Shown: in pieces, positions 7,025 to 14,290 of the stretch
Layout of the letters: each line of letters starts with the position of its first letter
Numbering within the stretch: position 1 is the stretch's first letter
Assembly (NCBI RefSeq): GCF_001592435.1
Contig: NZ_CP014750.1
Location: 620,001 to 684,000, forward strand
DNA length: 64,000 nt
Direction: 5' to 3'
Source: Thermococcus peptonophilus
Lineage (GTDB): Archaea; Methanobacteriota_B; Thermococci; Thermococcales; Thermococcaceae
Translations under genes and position numbers: made by a program
Notes under the pieces: model-generated
What the model was told of the DNA's origin: nothing
Database searches by the model: none
Seen by the model: only the letters and a program-made list of their open reading frames with translations

Positions 7025-8476
7025 ATGCGCATCACTGAACATCCTGTTCTGCAGTTTAGGCGGGGCAGAAAGGTCACTATCTACTTTGAAGGCCAGCCGA
7101 TAGAGGCCTACGAGGGGGAAACGATAGCAATGGCCCTCCATGCCGCTGGAATTAGAGTCCTCAGCCACAGCGGCGAGAAGCATAGGCCCAGGGGTCTCTT
7201 CTGTGCGATAGGCAAGTGTTCCTCCTGCCTCGTTAAGGTGAACGGCATTCCTAACGTCCGCTCGTGCATAACCCTCGTCGAGGACGGCATGAGGATTGAT
7301 ATGCAGAGGGGGAAGGAAACCCTTCCAAGGACTGTGAAGCCGCCGGAGTGGGGGGATGCACCGCGCTATAAGGCGGATGTAGTTGTCATCGGTGGCGGGC
7401 CCGCCGGCCTGATGGCGGCAATCCATGCGGCCGACGCCGGTGCGAGGGTAATCCTCATTGACGAACAGCCAAAGCTGGGCGGCCAGCTCGTCAAGCAGAC
7501 TCACAAGTTCTTCGGGAAGAGGGAGCAGTTCGCCGGCGTTAGGGGAGTGGAGATAGCCAGGATCCTCACGGAGGAGGTGAAAAAGAGGGAGAAAATACAG
7601 GTTTTTACAGAGACTTCTGCCGTTGGGATCTTCCAGGATGGCGACGAGAAGCTTGTGGTCGGTGTCAGGAAGAACCGCGAGCTCCTGGAGTTTGCTGGTA
7701 AGACCCTCGTCGTTGCAACCGGCGCGATGGAGAAGATGATTCCCTTCGAGAACAACGATCTGCCCGGAATTTACGGGGCTGGAGCAATCCAGACCCTCAT
7801 GAACACCTACGGAGTCAAGCCAGGCGATAGGATTCTCATCGTCGGAGCGGGCAATGTGGGGCTGATTTTGGCATACCAGCTCATCCAGGCAGGCGTTGAG
7901 GTGAAGGCGATAGTCGAGGCCATGCCCAAGGTCGGCGGCTACTTCGTCCACGCGGCCAAGGTGAGGAGGCTTGGCATTCCAATTCTCACGAGACACACAA
8001 TCCTGAGAGCCGAGGGGAAGGAGAGAGTCGAGAAGGCGGTAGTTGCCCAGCTAGACGAGAACTGGGGGCCAATTCCGGGGACGGAGAAGGTATTCGAGGT
8101 GGACACGATAGCCCTTGCCGTTGGCCTCAGGCCGAGCATAGAGCTCCTTCACCAGGCAGGATGTCAGATAAAGTACGTCCGCGAGCTGGGTGGCCACGTT
8201 GCGCTCAGGGACGAGAGGATGGAAACCACCGTCCAGGGGATCTTCGTGGCGGGGGATTCGGCAGGGATAGAGGAGGCAACGACCGCGATGCTCGAAGGTA
8301 AGATAGCCGGAATTGCCGCGGCGCTCAAGGCGGGGGTTGCTTCTCCGAAGTGGCTGAAGGAGATAGAGAAGGCCCAGCATGATCTGGAGGAGTTCCGCTC
8401 AGGGCCCTTCGGAAAACACGTCATTGAGGGGATAAAGAAGGCCCTTCTGCCCGCTGGGGGTGATTCCAATGCCTGA
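7025..8476 (+). CDS. pdhA: Dye-linked L-proline dehydrogenase 2, alpha subunit
   Basis: A 483-residue protein. Residues 1-100 form a [2Fe-2S] ferredoxin-like domain with intact Cys (CAIGKCSSCLVKVNG and a further Cys in NVRSC). Next are an FAD Rossmann motif (VVVIGGGPAGLMAA, about 120) and an NAD(P)H-type motif (RILIVGAGNVGLILA, about 270), ending with an FAD loop (GIFVAGDSAGIEEA). In the characterised Thermococcus profundus and P. horikoshii PDH2 complexes this subunit has NADH:acceptor activity, and beta has proline dehydrogenase activity. It is first in the pdhA-F-X-B operon and overlaps the ferredoxin gene by eight bases. Unlike PDH1 alpha it has no fused BFD domain; that part is the separate pdhX gene. 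Confidence 0.88.
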   Translation: MRITEHPVLQFRRGRKVTIYFEGQPIEAYEGETIAMALHAAGIRVLSHSGEKHRPRGLFCAIGKCSSCLVKVNGIPNVRSCITLVEDGMRIDMQRGKETLPRTVKPPEWGDAPRYKADVVVIGGGPAGLMAAIHAADAGARVILIDEQPKLGGQLVKQTHKFFGKREQFAGVRGVEIARILTEEVKKREKIQVFTETSAVGIFQDGDEKLVVGVRKNRELLEFAGKTLVVATGAMEKMIPFENNDLPGIYGAGAIQTLMNTYGVKPGDRILIVGAGNVGLILAYQLIQAGVEVKAIVEAMPKVGGYFVHAAKVRRLGIPILTRHTILRAEGKERVEKAVVAQLDENWGPIPGTEKVFEVDTIALAVGLRPSIELLHQAGCQIKYVRELGGHVALRDERMETTVQGIFVAGDSAGIEEATTAMLEGKIAGIAAALKAGVASPKWLKEIEKAQHDLEEFRSGPFGKHVIEGIKKALLPAGGDSNA

Positions 8477-8987
8477 AATCCTAGAATACCTGAAGAGGGG
8501 CTATATAACGCCCGAAGAGCTCTTCGAGATAATCCCAAAGCCGAGCGAAGAACGGCTGAGGGCGAGGCCAGTGGCGATTCCAGAGTGCCCGCAGGAGATA
8601 CCGTGCGCCCCGTGCAGGGAGGTCTGCCCTACGGGAGCGATAAGTATGCTGACTCCAAATGACATTCCAATCGTTGACTACGAGAAGTGCGTTGGCTGCT
8701 CCCTCTGCGTCCAGATATGCCCCGGTTTGGCATTCTTCATGGTTCACTACGTTGGGGACAAAGCGAGAATAACGATGCCCCACGAGCTTCTCCCGGTTCC
8801 AAAACGAGGTGATGAAGTGGTTCTCCTCAACCGTGTCGGCGAGCCCGTCGGGAAGGGGAAGGTCACTCTCATCATACCGCGCGAGAAGAGCATGGGAGAC
8901 ACGGCAGTGGTCACGGTGGAAGTTCCAATCGAGCTTGCCTGGGAAGTGAGGGCCATTCGCGTGCCGGGAGGGGATGACGATGACTGA
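8469..8987 (+). CDS. pdhF: Ferredoxin-like subunit of PDH2 complex
   Basis: A 172-residue iron-sulfur protein. It has one set of Cys in CPQEIPCAPCREVC (residues 36-49) and a second in CVGCSLCVQICPG (about 73-85), giving two [4Fe-4S] ferredoxin-like binding sites, although the first set has unusual spacing. After the clusters comes a beta-rich region (LLNRVGEPVGKGKVTLI) with no recognised motif. It should carry electrons between the flavin subunits of the proline dehydrogenase complex. Start is ATG 8469 after GGGGGTGATTCCA; the GTG at 8460 lies within this ribosome binding site. It overlaps both neighbours by eight bases. Confidence 0.85.
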   Translation: MPEILEYLKRGYITPEELFEIIPKPSEERLRARPVAIPECPQEIPCAPCREVCPTGAISMLTPNDIPIVDYEKCVGCSLCVQICPGLAFFMVHYVGDKARITMPHELLPVPKRGDEVVLLNRVGEPVGKGKVTLIIPREKSMGDTAVVTVEVPIELAWEVRAIRVPGGDDDD

Positions 8988-9276
8988 AGACCCGAGGGAG
9001 AAGATAATCATCTGCCGCTGCAACGACGTCACGCTCAAGGAGATCGAAGACCTCATAGACGGGGGGATAATCGACATCGAGGAAATCAAGAGGCTTCTTC
9101 GAGTGGGCATGGGGCCGTGTCAGGGAAGGACCTGCCTTCCGCTCGTGATAGGAATTCTCGCGAGGAAGACCGGACAGAAACCGGATGAAATTCCGCTTCC
9201 CGCAACGCGCGTTCCCGTCAGGCCGGTGATGATGGGAGTTTTAGCGGGTGAGATGGGTGATGACGATGAAGAGTGA
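8980..9276 (+). CDS. pdhX: BFD-type [2Fe-2S] subunit of PDH2 complex
   Basis: A 98-residue protein with a BFD-like [2Fe-2S] binding domain. Cys ligands are in IICRCNDVT (residues 11-19) and CQGRTC (about 44-49), with the helical spacing typical of the domain. The C-terminal part (TRVPVRPVMMGVLAGE) matches the end of the PDH1 alpha subunit, where the same domain is fused. ATG 8980 is chosen because GGAGGGG precedes it. It overlaps pdhF by eight bases and pdhB by eleven, so the four subunits are made together. Confidence 0.87.
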   Translation: MTEDPREKIIICRCNDVTLKEIEDLIDGGIIDIEEIKRLLRVGMGPCQGRTCLPLVIGILARKTGQKPDEIPLPATRVPVRPVMMGVLAGEMGDDDEE

Positions 9277-10423
9277 AGCTAAAACCGTCATCATCGGCGG
9301 CGGCATAATAGGTCTCAGCATAGCCTACAATCTCGCCAAGCTCGGCGAGAGCGAGATCGTGGTTCTTGAGAAAGGCTATCTCGGAAACGGTTCGACATTC
9401 CGCTGCGGAACTGGAATAAGGCAGCAGTTCGGCGACGAGGCGAACATAAGGATGATGAAGCGCTCAGTGGAGCTCTGGAAGGGCCTAAAAGAGGAGCTTG
9501 GCATGGACGTCGAGTTTACCCAGAGCGGCTACCTCTTCCTAATCTATGATGAGGAAGAGCTTGAGACGTTCAAGAACAACGTCCGGCTCCAGAACAGGTT
9601 TGGAGTGCCATCGAGGATAATAACGCCCGAGGAGGCCAAGGAAATCGTCCCTCCCCTCAACACCGATGGGGTGATAGCGGCCGCGTGGAACCACACAGAC
9701 GGAAAGGCAAACCCGTTTAAGGCAGTTTTCGCCTATGCAAACGCGGCCAAGAGGCTGGGCGTTGAGATATACGAGTACACTGAGGCGAAGGACATCAAGG
9801 TCGAAGACGGGAAGATAAAGGCCGTCGTTACCAACAGGGGAGAGATAAGGACGGGCAGGGTAATCAACGCGGCCAACGCCTGGGCACCAATCATAAACAA
9901 AATGGCTGGAGTGCCTATCAACATCCCGATAGAGCCCTACAAGCACCAAGGAGTGAAGACCGAACCCATAAAGCCCGGCCAGATAGAGCCGATGGTCATC
10001 TCCTTTAAGCACGGCGGCGTTTATTTAACTCAGGAGGCGAACCAGGGTGGCGTCATCGGCGGCTACGGCCTCAAGTACGGGCCGACATACGACATAACGC
10101 CGACCTACGAGTTCCTCAGGGGAGTGAGCTACCGCTTCTCCCAGATAATCCCAGCGCTCAAGTACGTGAACGTCATAAGGATTTGGGCCGGCTACTACGC
10201 CGAGACTCCCGACCACAACGCGGCCATCGGGAGGATAAACGAGATAGACGAGTTCTATATCGCGGCGGGCTTCTCCGGCCACGGCTTCATGCTTGCCCCG
10301 GTTGTTGGAGAGGCACTGGCTGAGCTCATCGTGGACGGGAAGACCAACAAGCCTCTCGACTTCTACGATCCGTACCGCTTTGAAAGGGGCGAACTTAGGG
10401 GCAGGGCACTTCAGATGGGGTGA
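9266..10423 (+). CDS. pdhB: Dye-linked L-proline dehydrogenase 2, beta subunit
   Basis: A 385-residue FAD oxidoreductase of the D-amino-acid oxidase family, with an N-terminal VIIGGGIIGLSIAYNLAKLG fold and C-terminal FYIAAGFSGHGFMLAPVVGE loop. It is the proline-oxidising subunit of the four-subunit PDH2 complex. It aligns along its full length with the PDH1 beta subunit (5720-6880). ATG 9266 fits the GGTGA ribosome binding site five bases upstream; ATG 9260 would overlap it. It is last in the operon, and 64 bases follow before the transporter gene. Confidence 0.88.
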   Translation: MKSEAKTVIIGGGIIGLSIAYNLAKLGESEIVVLEKGYLGNGSTFRCGTGIRQQFGDEANIRMMKRSVELWKGLKEELGMDVEFTQSGYLFLIYDEEELETFKNNVRLQNRFGVPSRIITPEEAKEIVPPLNTDGVIAAAWNHTDGKANPFKAVFAYANAAKRLGVEIYEYTEAKDIKVEDGKIKAVVTNRGEIRTGRVINAANAWAPIINKMAGVPINIPIEPYKHQGVKTEPIKPGQIEPMVISFKHGGVYLTQEANQGGVIGGYGLKYGPTYDITPTYEFLRGVSYRFSQIIPALKYVNVIRIWAGYYAETPDHNAAIGRINEIDEFYIAAGFSGHGFMLAPVVGEALAELIVDGKTNKPLDFYDPYRFERGELRGRALQMG

Positions 10424-10449
10424 TTTCACTCCTTTTCTCATCATTTCGA

Positions 10450-10463
10450 CGGAAATTTTATAA
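10450..10463 (+). promoter_or_regulatory. TATA promoter of MFS gene
   Basis: AATTTTATAAAATT at 10454-10463 is a strong TATA element. With 25-bp spacing the transcript would begin within a few bases of ATG 10488, implying a leaderless mRNA, and no ribosome binding site is seen before that ATG. Confidence 0.5.
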
Positions 10464-10487
10464 AATTCCCGTTTCCTCTCAAGAGCG

Positions 10488-11726
10488 ATGCCGAAGAGGG
10501 AAAAAGCAGTACTCCAGGGGAAGCGCGAGAGAACCCTCAAGTTCAAAAAGCTCAGGGTTAAGCGGAGAAACATTGTTATCCTAGCTGTTTCCATGTTCAT
10601 TGCCAACGTTGCCTTCGGAATGGCCTTCCCCTACCTGAGCGTCTACATGCAGTACCTCGGTGCGACGATGTTCATGGTTGGCCTTTTGAGCGTGGCCTTC
10701 AACCTTACCTCTACTATCTTCCAGTACCCCTTCGGTTGGCTCTCCGATGCCACGAGAAACAGAAAAGGCTTCATTGCCCTCGGAACTGCGTCGATTGGAC
10801 TTTTCTACGCTGTAATGGCGTTCGTCTCTTCCCCCGTTCAGGTGCTCTTCCTCAGGACGCTCCAGGGGATTTTTGGCTCTGCTATGACGCCGGCCCATTC
10901 TGCTCTCATCTCAGAGCTTTCAACGAGGGCTGGATCAATCTTCGGCCTGTTCAACTCCATAGAGAACGCCGGCTACATGGTGGGCAACTTCATAGGCTCC
11001 GCGATGGTTGAATACCTCGGTATAAAGAGCCTCTTTGTGATCTCCGGCCTCCTCCTCTTCCTCTCGGCCGGGATAGTTCTCCTTATCAGGGAGAGGCCCG
11101 CTGGAAGGAGGAGCCTCATGGGAATGATCCTTGTGCAGGAGGGCAGGGAGAGCTGGAGGGCAACTGTAAAAAGCTCGGCCTTCAAGAAGCTCATGAGAGG
11201 CTACCTCGGGCTGTTCTACTTTACCGTCTTCCTCGTGATGGTCGCCAGTGGGCAGTTCTACAGCGTCTCCTCGGTCTACTTCAAGGAGGCCTTCGGAGAG
11301 TGGAGTGTTGGCGTTCTCTTCGGAATAGAGAGCCTCGCCGCCGCGTTGACCGGCTACTTCCTCGGCAGGTTGATAGACAGGTACGGAGCGAAGAAGTTCT
11401 ACCTAATGGCGGTATTCGGCTATGCACTTGTTTTTATTCTCTACGCGATCGTTAGAAACGTCTGGCTGGCCTTTGGGATTGCCTTCCTCTCGGGAATCAA
11501 GTGGATACTCACGATAAACTCGACTTCAGCCTATGTTGCCCAGAAGGTCAGTGTTTCCGAAAGGGCGCAGGGCATGGGGCTTCTAAATGCGATGATGAGC
11601 CTCGGCTGGGTAGTTGGGCCGCTTATAGGCGGCTATCTTTCTGGAATAAGCTTCCAGCTCAACTTCTTCAGCACTGTGGTGCCGCTCTCAATAGCTTTTA
11701 TCCTGGCCCTAAGGCTTCCAGAATGA
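10488..11726 (+). CDS. Major facilitator superfamily transporter
   Basis: A 412-residue membrane protein with about 12 predicted helices after a basic 28-residue N-terminal tail. The loop between helices 2 and 3 has GWLSDATRNRKG, the MFS signature (G-x-x-x-D-x-x-G/R-R-[K/R]); a similar loop LGRLIDRYGAKK follows helix 8. Both mark a proton- or gradient-driven transporter; the closest general group is drug/metabolite efflux. The substrate cannot be read from sequence. It follows the PDH2 operon but has its own promoter, so a link to proline is only positional. It runs convergently to the next minus-strand gene (21 bases). Confidence 0.85.
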   Translation: MPKREKAVLQGKRERTLKFKKLRVKRRNIVILAVSMFIANVAFGMAFPYLSVYMQYLGATMFMVGLLSVAFNLTSTIFQYPFGWLSDATRNRKGFIALGTASIGLFYAVMAFVSSPVQVLFLRTLQGIFGSAMTPAHSALISELSTRAGSIFGLFNSIENAGYMVGNFIGSAMVEYLGIKSLFVISGLLLFLSAGIVLLIRERPAGRRSLMGMILVQEGRESWRATVKSSAFKKLMRGYLGLFYFTVFLVMVASGQFYSVSSVYFKEAFGEWSVGVLFGIESLAAALTGYFLGRLIDRYGAKKFYLMAVFGYALVFILYAIVRNVWLAFGIAFLSGIKWILTINSTSAYVAQKVSVSERAQGMGLLNAMMSLGWVVGPLIGGYLSGISFQLNFFSTVVPLSIAFILALRLPE

Positions 11727-11747
11727 GATGTTATTAAAAAGAAAACG

Positions 11748-12038
11748 TCAGGCCCTCTCTATCTTCATCTTCTCCCCGCTCTCAAACTCAAGCTCAAGCT
11801 TCCCCTTCTGCATCTTCACCTTGACGCCGTCAACGACGGTATCTATCTTTCCGTCTTTGGCCTCGACGCCGAGCATTTCTGCTACCTCTTCCACGCTCTT
11901 GAGCGAGCCGCTCATGGTCGTCTCGAGGGTCCCCTCACCCTCGATGGTCACCTTAAGCTTCCCCTTTCCTTCCCTTATGAAACTCTCTTCCTTCATGTCT
12001 TTCACCTTCTCTAGAGTTGGGGGATGTATGCACGGCAT
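11748..12038 (-). CDS. Uncharacterised 96-residue protein
   Basis: A small soluble protein of mostly beta-strand character, rich in Lys, Glu and Gly (GKGKLKVTIEGEGTLETT; VDGVKVKMQKGKLELEFESG). The pattern suggests a lipocalin- or TBP-like antiparallel sheet, but I recognise no family. ATG 12038 has GGTGGTT a few bases upstream; an in-frame ATG at 11999 is an alternative. It lies 20 bases after the GNAT acetyltransferase on the same strand, so the two are likely co-transcribed. Confidence 0.6.
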   Translation of the reverse strand: MPCIHPPTLEKVKDMKEESFIREGKGKLKVTIEGEGTLETTMSGSLKSVEEVAEMLGVEAKDGKIDTVVDGVKVKMQKGKLELEFESGEKMKIERA

Positions 12039-12058
12039 AAGCTTAACCACCAATAAAA

Positions 12059-12568
12059 CTACTTCTCTTCCCGCTTTATCTCCTTTTTGGTGTCCTTCAC
12101 CATTCGAACCCATATCCCGTGCTGACCGACTTTTTTGAAGCCGTACTTCTCGTAGAATTTAATCGCCCCGTAGTTCTTCTCGCCGACCCACAGCTCTATC
12201 CTGCCCGTATCCTTCAGGTATTCGAGGCACTTGTCCATCAGCTTGTGGCCGATGCCGTGGCCCTGATAGGCTTTATCAACTGCGAACTCGTGGATCGCTC
12301 CAACTGTTTTTCCCTCGTACTTGCTGTACCAGTCCTTGTCGCAGACGATGAAGCCGACTATCTTATCCCCAATCTTGGCTACGAAAAAGCCATCCTTGGC
12401 CTTGCCCCAGCACCAGCGGAGGTAGCGCTTCGCGTAGCTCTCTCCCTCGCCACCGTACTCTCTCATACCCTCGTAGGCACTCATGTATATTTCAATGAGC
12501 CTCTCAAGAGTTTCCTGGTCGAGCTTCTGAAGCTTCTCTATCTTCACTTCTTCGTTCTTCTCTGTCAT
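12059..12568 (-). CDS. GNAT-family N-acetyltransferase
   Basis: A 169-residue acetyltransferase of the GNAT fold. Motif A, the acetyl-CoA pyrophosphate-binding loop, is VDKAYQGHGIGHKLM (Q-x-x-G-x-G). The preceding strand is VGAIHEFAV, and motif B is NYGAIKFYEKYGFKKVG, a strong family signature. The acceptor may be a protein N-terminus, a small amine or an antibiotic-like molecule; sequence alone does not decide. It is first in a two-gene minus-strand unit, and its promoter region (12569-12639) is shared with the divergent MBF1 gene. Confidence 0.85.
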   Translation of the reverse strand: MTEKNEEVKIEKLQKLDQETLERLIEIYMSAYEGMREYGGEGESYAKRYLRWCWGKAKDGFFVAKIGDKIVGFIVCDKDWYSKYEGKTVGAIHEFAVDKAYQGHGIGHKLMDKCLEYLKDTGRIELWVGEKNYGAIKFYEKYGFKKVGQHGIWVRMVKDTKKEIKREEK

Positions 12569-12587
12569 CGAAGTTGATTGAATCGTC

Positions 12588-12598
12588 GGGTTTAAAAA
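12588..12598 (+). promoter_or_regulatory. TATA promoter of MBF1 gene
   Basis: GGGTTTAAAAA at 12588-12598 predicts a transcript start near 12617 and a leader of about 23 bases. The leader holds CTCTCTATGTCAGAGAG, a short inverted repeat (CTCTC/GAGAG) just before the AGAAGGTGGTTGAG ribosome binding site. Confidence 0.45.
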
Positions 12599-12639
12599 GC
12601 CTGTCCAGTACTCTCTATGTCAGAGAGAAGGTGGTTGAG

Positions 12640-13182
12640 ATGGGAAAGGCCAAGCCGAGGTACTGTGAAATATGCGGCTCCCCCATCAGGGGACCGGGCC
12701 ACAGGATAAGGATAGAGGGAGCTGAGGTTCTCGTATGTGACAGGTGCTACGAAAAGTACGGCGGTAAGAAGCCGGGAACCTTCAGCATAATGCCCACCGG
12801 AAGGCAGCCGAGGAGGACTGCAAGACCGGCATCCCGTCCAAAACCCCAGCCGAGACCATACCAGCCGAAGCCGCTCGTTACAGAGGAGATCGTCGAGGAC
12901 TTTGCGGAGAGGGTTTACAGGGCAATCCAGCGCTCGGGCAAGAGCTACGAGGAGCTTTCACACGAGATCGGGCTTTCTGTGAACGATCTCAGGGCAATAG
13001 CCCACGGCTACCGCGAGCCAACGATAAAAGAGGCGAGAAAGCTTGAGAAGTACTTCAAGATAAAGCTCATCGAAAGTGCCGGCGAAGAGTCCTTCGAGGA
13101 GAAAAAGACAATTCCAAGGGACTACGAACCAACGCTCGGCGACATCGCCAACATAAGGATCAAGAAGAGGAAGAAGAAGTGA
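12640..13182 (+). CDS. mbf1: Multiprotein bridging factor 1 homologue (aMBF1)
   Basis: A 180-residue protein with an N-terminal zinc ribbon (CEIC near residue 9 and CDRC near 35), a Pro/Arg-rich linker (residues 55-80), and a C-terminal Cro/C1-type helix-turn-helix (SYEELSHEIGLSVNDLRAIA, about 105-125). This order is the archaeal MBF1 type. Eukaryotic MBF1 links activators to TBP; the archaeal protein binds the ribosome and its regulatory role is less clear. The tail is very basic (IRIKKRKKK). ATG 12640 follows GAAGGTGGTTGAG. The TBP gene is nearby at 15232 but not in the same operon. Confidence 0.92.
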   Translation: MGKAKPRYCEICGSPIRGPGHRIRIEGAEVLVCDRCYEKYGGKKPGTFSIMPTGRQPRRTARPASRPKPQPRPYQPKPLVTEEIVEDFAERVYRAIQRSGKSYEELSHEIGLSVNDLRAIAHGYREPTIKEARKLEKYFKIKLIESAGEESFEEKKTIPRDYEPTLGDIANIRIKKRKKK

Positions 13183-13226
13183 AAGTTTAAATTTTCTTTT
13201 TCAAAAAAACTTTATTGGTGGGAATC

Positions 13227-13397
13227 ATGGGTGAGATAGTCATTGTGGTCCCGAAGGGCCTTGAGAAAATCATCCAGAGAAAAATATCCCTGCTGTTGAG
13301 GAAGGAAGAGAAAAAGGGTCTAAAAAAGGACATCCTTAAAAAGTACCTCGGTAAGTTCTCTGGTTCGGTAGACGAGGAGGAGTGGTATCTCCAATGA
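13227..13397 (+). CDS. VapB-like antitoxin
   Basis: A 56-residue basic protein (MGEIVIVVPKGLEKIIQR...) with a short N-terminal beta strand followed by helices rich in Lys and Leu, then an acidic tail ending DEEEWYLQ. This is the look of Thermococcales VapB-type antitoxins: DNA-binding front, toxin-binding tail. The stop overlaps the start of the PIN-domain gene as ATGA. ATG 13227 is preceded by GGTGGGA. A TATA-like AGTTTAAATTTT sits at 13192-13203. Because the paired toxin gene is broken, this antitoxin may be an orphan. Confidence 0.7.
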   Translation: MGEIVIVVPKGLEKIIQRKISLLLRKEEKKGLKKDILKKYLGKFSGSVDEEEWYLQ

Positions 13398-13808
13398 TCG
13401 AAGTCTTCGTTGATTCTTCCGTTCTTATCGAAGGACTAAAAGGAAACCCAAAGGCTGTGGAGGTTCTAAATTATCTCGCTGATACGGGGGCAGTTGCAAT
13501 AATAAACGACCCTGTTCCATTATATCCGCCTGAAATCTGGAGTATCGCCTCTTACACTCAAAAGCTCTGGAAAAATACCAGAGTTCATAAAGGAGGATGA
13601 ACCGCTCGACTTCATAACCCAGTTCCACATTCTTCCAACGGATGAAGAGGCCTTACTTCAGGCCTACAACTTCATGAGGAAGTACAACATTCTTCCAAAC
13701 GACGCCATAATCCTAGCGGCGTGCAAAGTTAACAACATCGAGCGGCTCGCTACTTTGGACGAAGATTTAATAAAAGAGGCTAAGAAAGAGGAGCTAGAAC
13801 TCCTATAA
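13394..13808 (+). pseudogene. VapC-type PIN toxin, frameshifted
   Basis: The N-terminal half begins MIEVFVDSSVLIEGLKGN (first PIN Asp present) and runs to GAVAIINDP in one frame. The rest, from HYIRLKSGVSPL to the end ERLATLDEDLIKEAKKEELELL, is in another frame ending at TAA 13806-13808. The later PIN acidic residues (NDAIILAACK and the TLD segment) are there. The shift falls near 13509-13518, where VapC proteins usually carry IVYSE or similar with the second catalytic acid, so several codons look deleted together with the frame change. Read as it stands, translation ends at 13600 and yields no complete nuclease. Either the toxin is dead or there is an assembly error. Confidence 0.8.
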
Positions 13809-14219
13809 GTCCAAATCTTCATCTTCCCGCTTTTTCCTCTTCCTCTCGATCTCCTCGGCCTTCGTTCTCTTCGGAGGATGGAAGCCCCTCAGCTTCTCGA
13901 AAGTTCCCCAGAGCCTCATCAGCTCTTCCCACGCCTCGCTGTCCGGCGGGACTACGAGAACGTGGGCTGGAGGATGAATGTCCATCAGCCTGCCTATGGC
14001 CTTCCTCGGCGGAAGGTCTATCTGGGCAACTACATGGGCTTTAAACTTTCTCCTCGGCTTCTCGCCGCTAACCTTCTCAAAGACCCACTCAGAGAGGGCC
14101 GGCGGTATTATCCTCGGGTCTCCCCTTATCTTCATCCCGCCGTAGCGGACGAGATCAGCTAGAGCCACGCTCGCCTTCTGGAAGTTGTCGGCCCTCACGA
14201 GCACTATCGTGTTTCTCAT
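13803..14219 (-). CDS. Uncharacterised protein, DUF356-like
   Basis: A 138-residue protein with N-terminal RNTIVLVRADNFQKASVAL, a middle RGDPRIIPPALSEWVFEK segment and KAIGRLMDIHPPAHVLVV, which together resemble the DUF356 family of Euryarchaeota. The C-terminal 30 residues are highly charged (ERKRKKREDEDL). No function is established for the family. ATG 14219 is chosen because CGGTGAGAAC precedes it; ATG 14246 lacks such a site. The stop overlaps the end of the broken toxin gene by six bases. The gene shares a 71-bp divergent promoter with the protease gene. Confidence 0.65.
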   Translation of the reverse strand: MRNTIVLVRADNFQKASVALADLVRYGGMKIRGDPRIIPPALSEWVFEKVSGEKPRRKFKAHVVAQIDLPPRKAIGRLMDIHPPAHVLVVPPDSEAWEELMRLWGTFEKLRGFHPPKRTKAEEIERKRKKREDEDLDL

Positions 14220-14248
14220 GTTCTCACCGGCGTAAGTTGCTGGCACAT

Positions 14249-14258
14249 CTTTATAAAG
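14249..14258. promoter_or_regulatory. Perfectly palindromic TATA box between divergent genes
   Basis: CTTTATAAAG reads the same on both strands and lies 40 bases from the minus-strand start (14219) and 33 from the plus-strand start (14291). Both distances suit a transcript start about 25 bp away, so one element could serve both directions. Confidence 0.5.
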
Positions 14259-14290
14259 GATTAGGATGAAACTAACTGGAGGTGAATACT

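Noticed and set aside
6986-7996. Antisense frame (336 codons) over pdhA
   Set aside because: Same reason: mirror of a GC-biased gene, with no motif or ribosome binding site.
10440-10487. C/D guide RNA on the minus strand before the MFS gene
   Set aside because: One ATGATGA occurs but no CTGA boxes at proper spacing.
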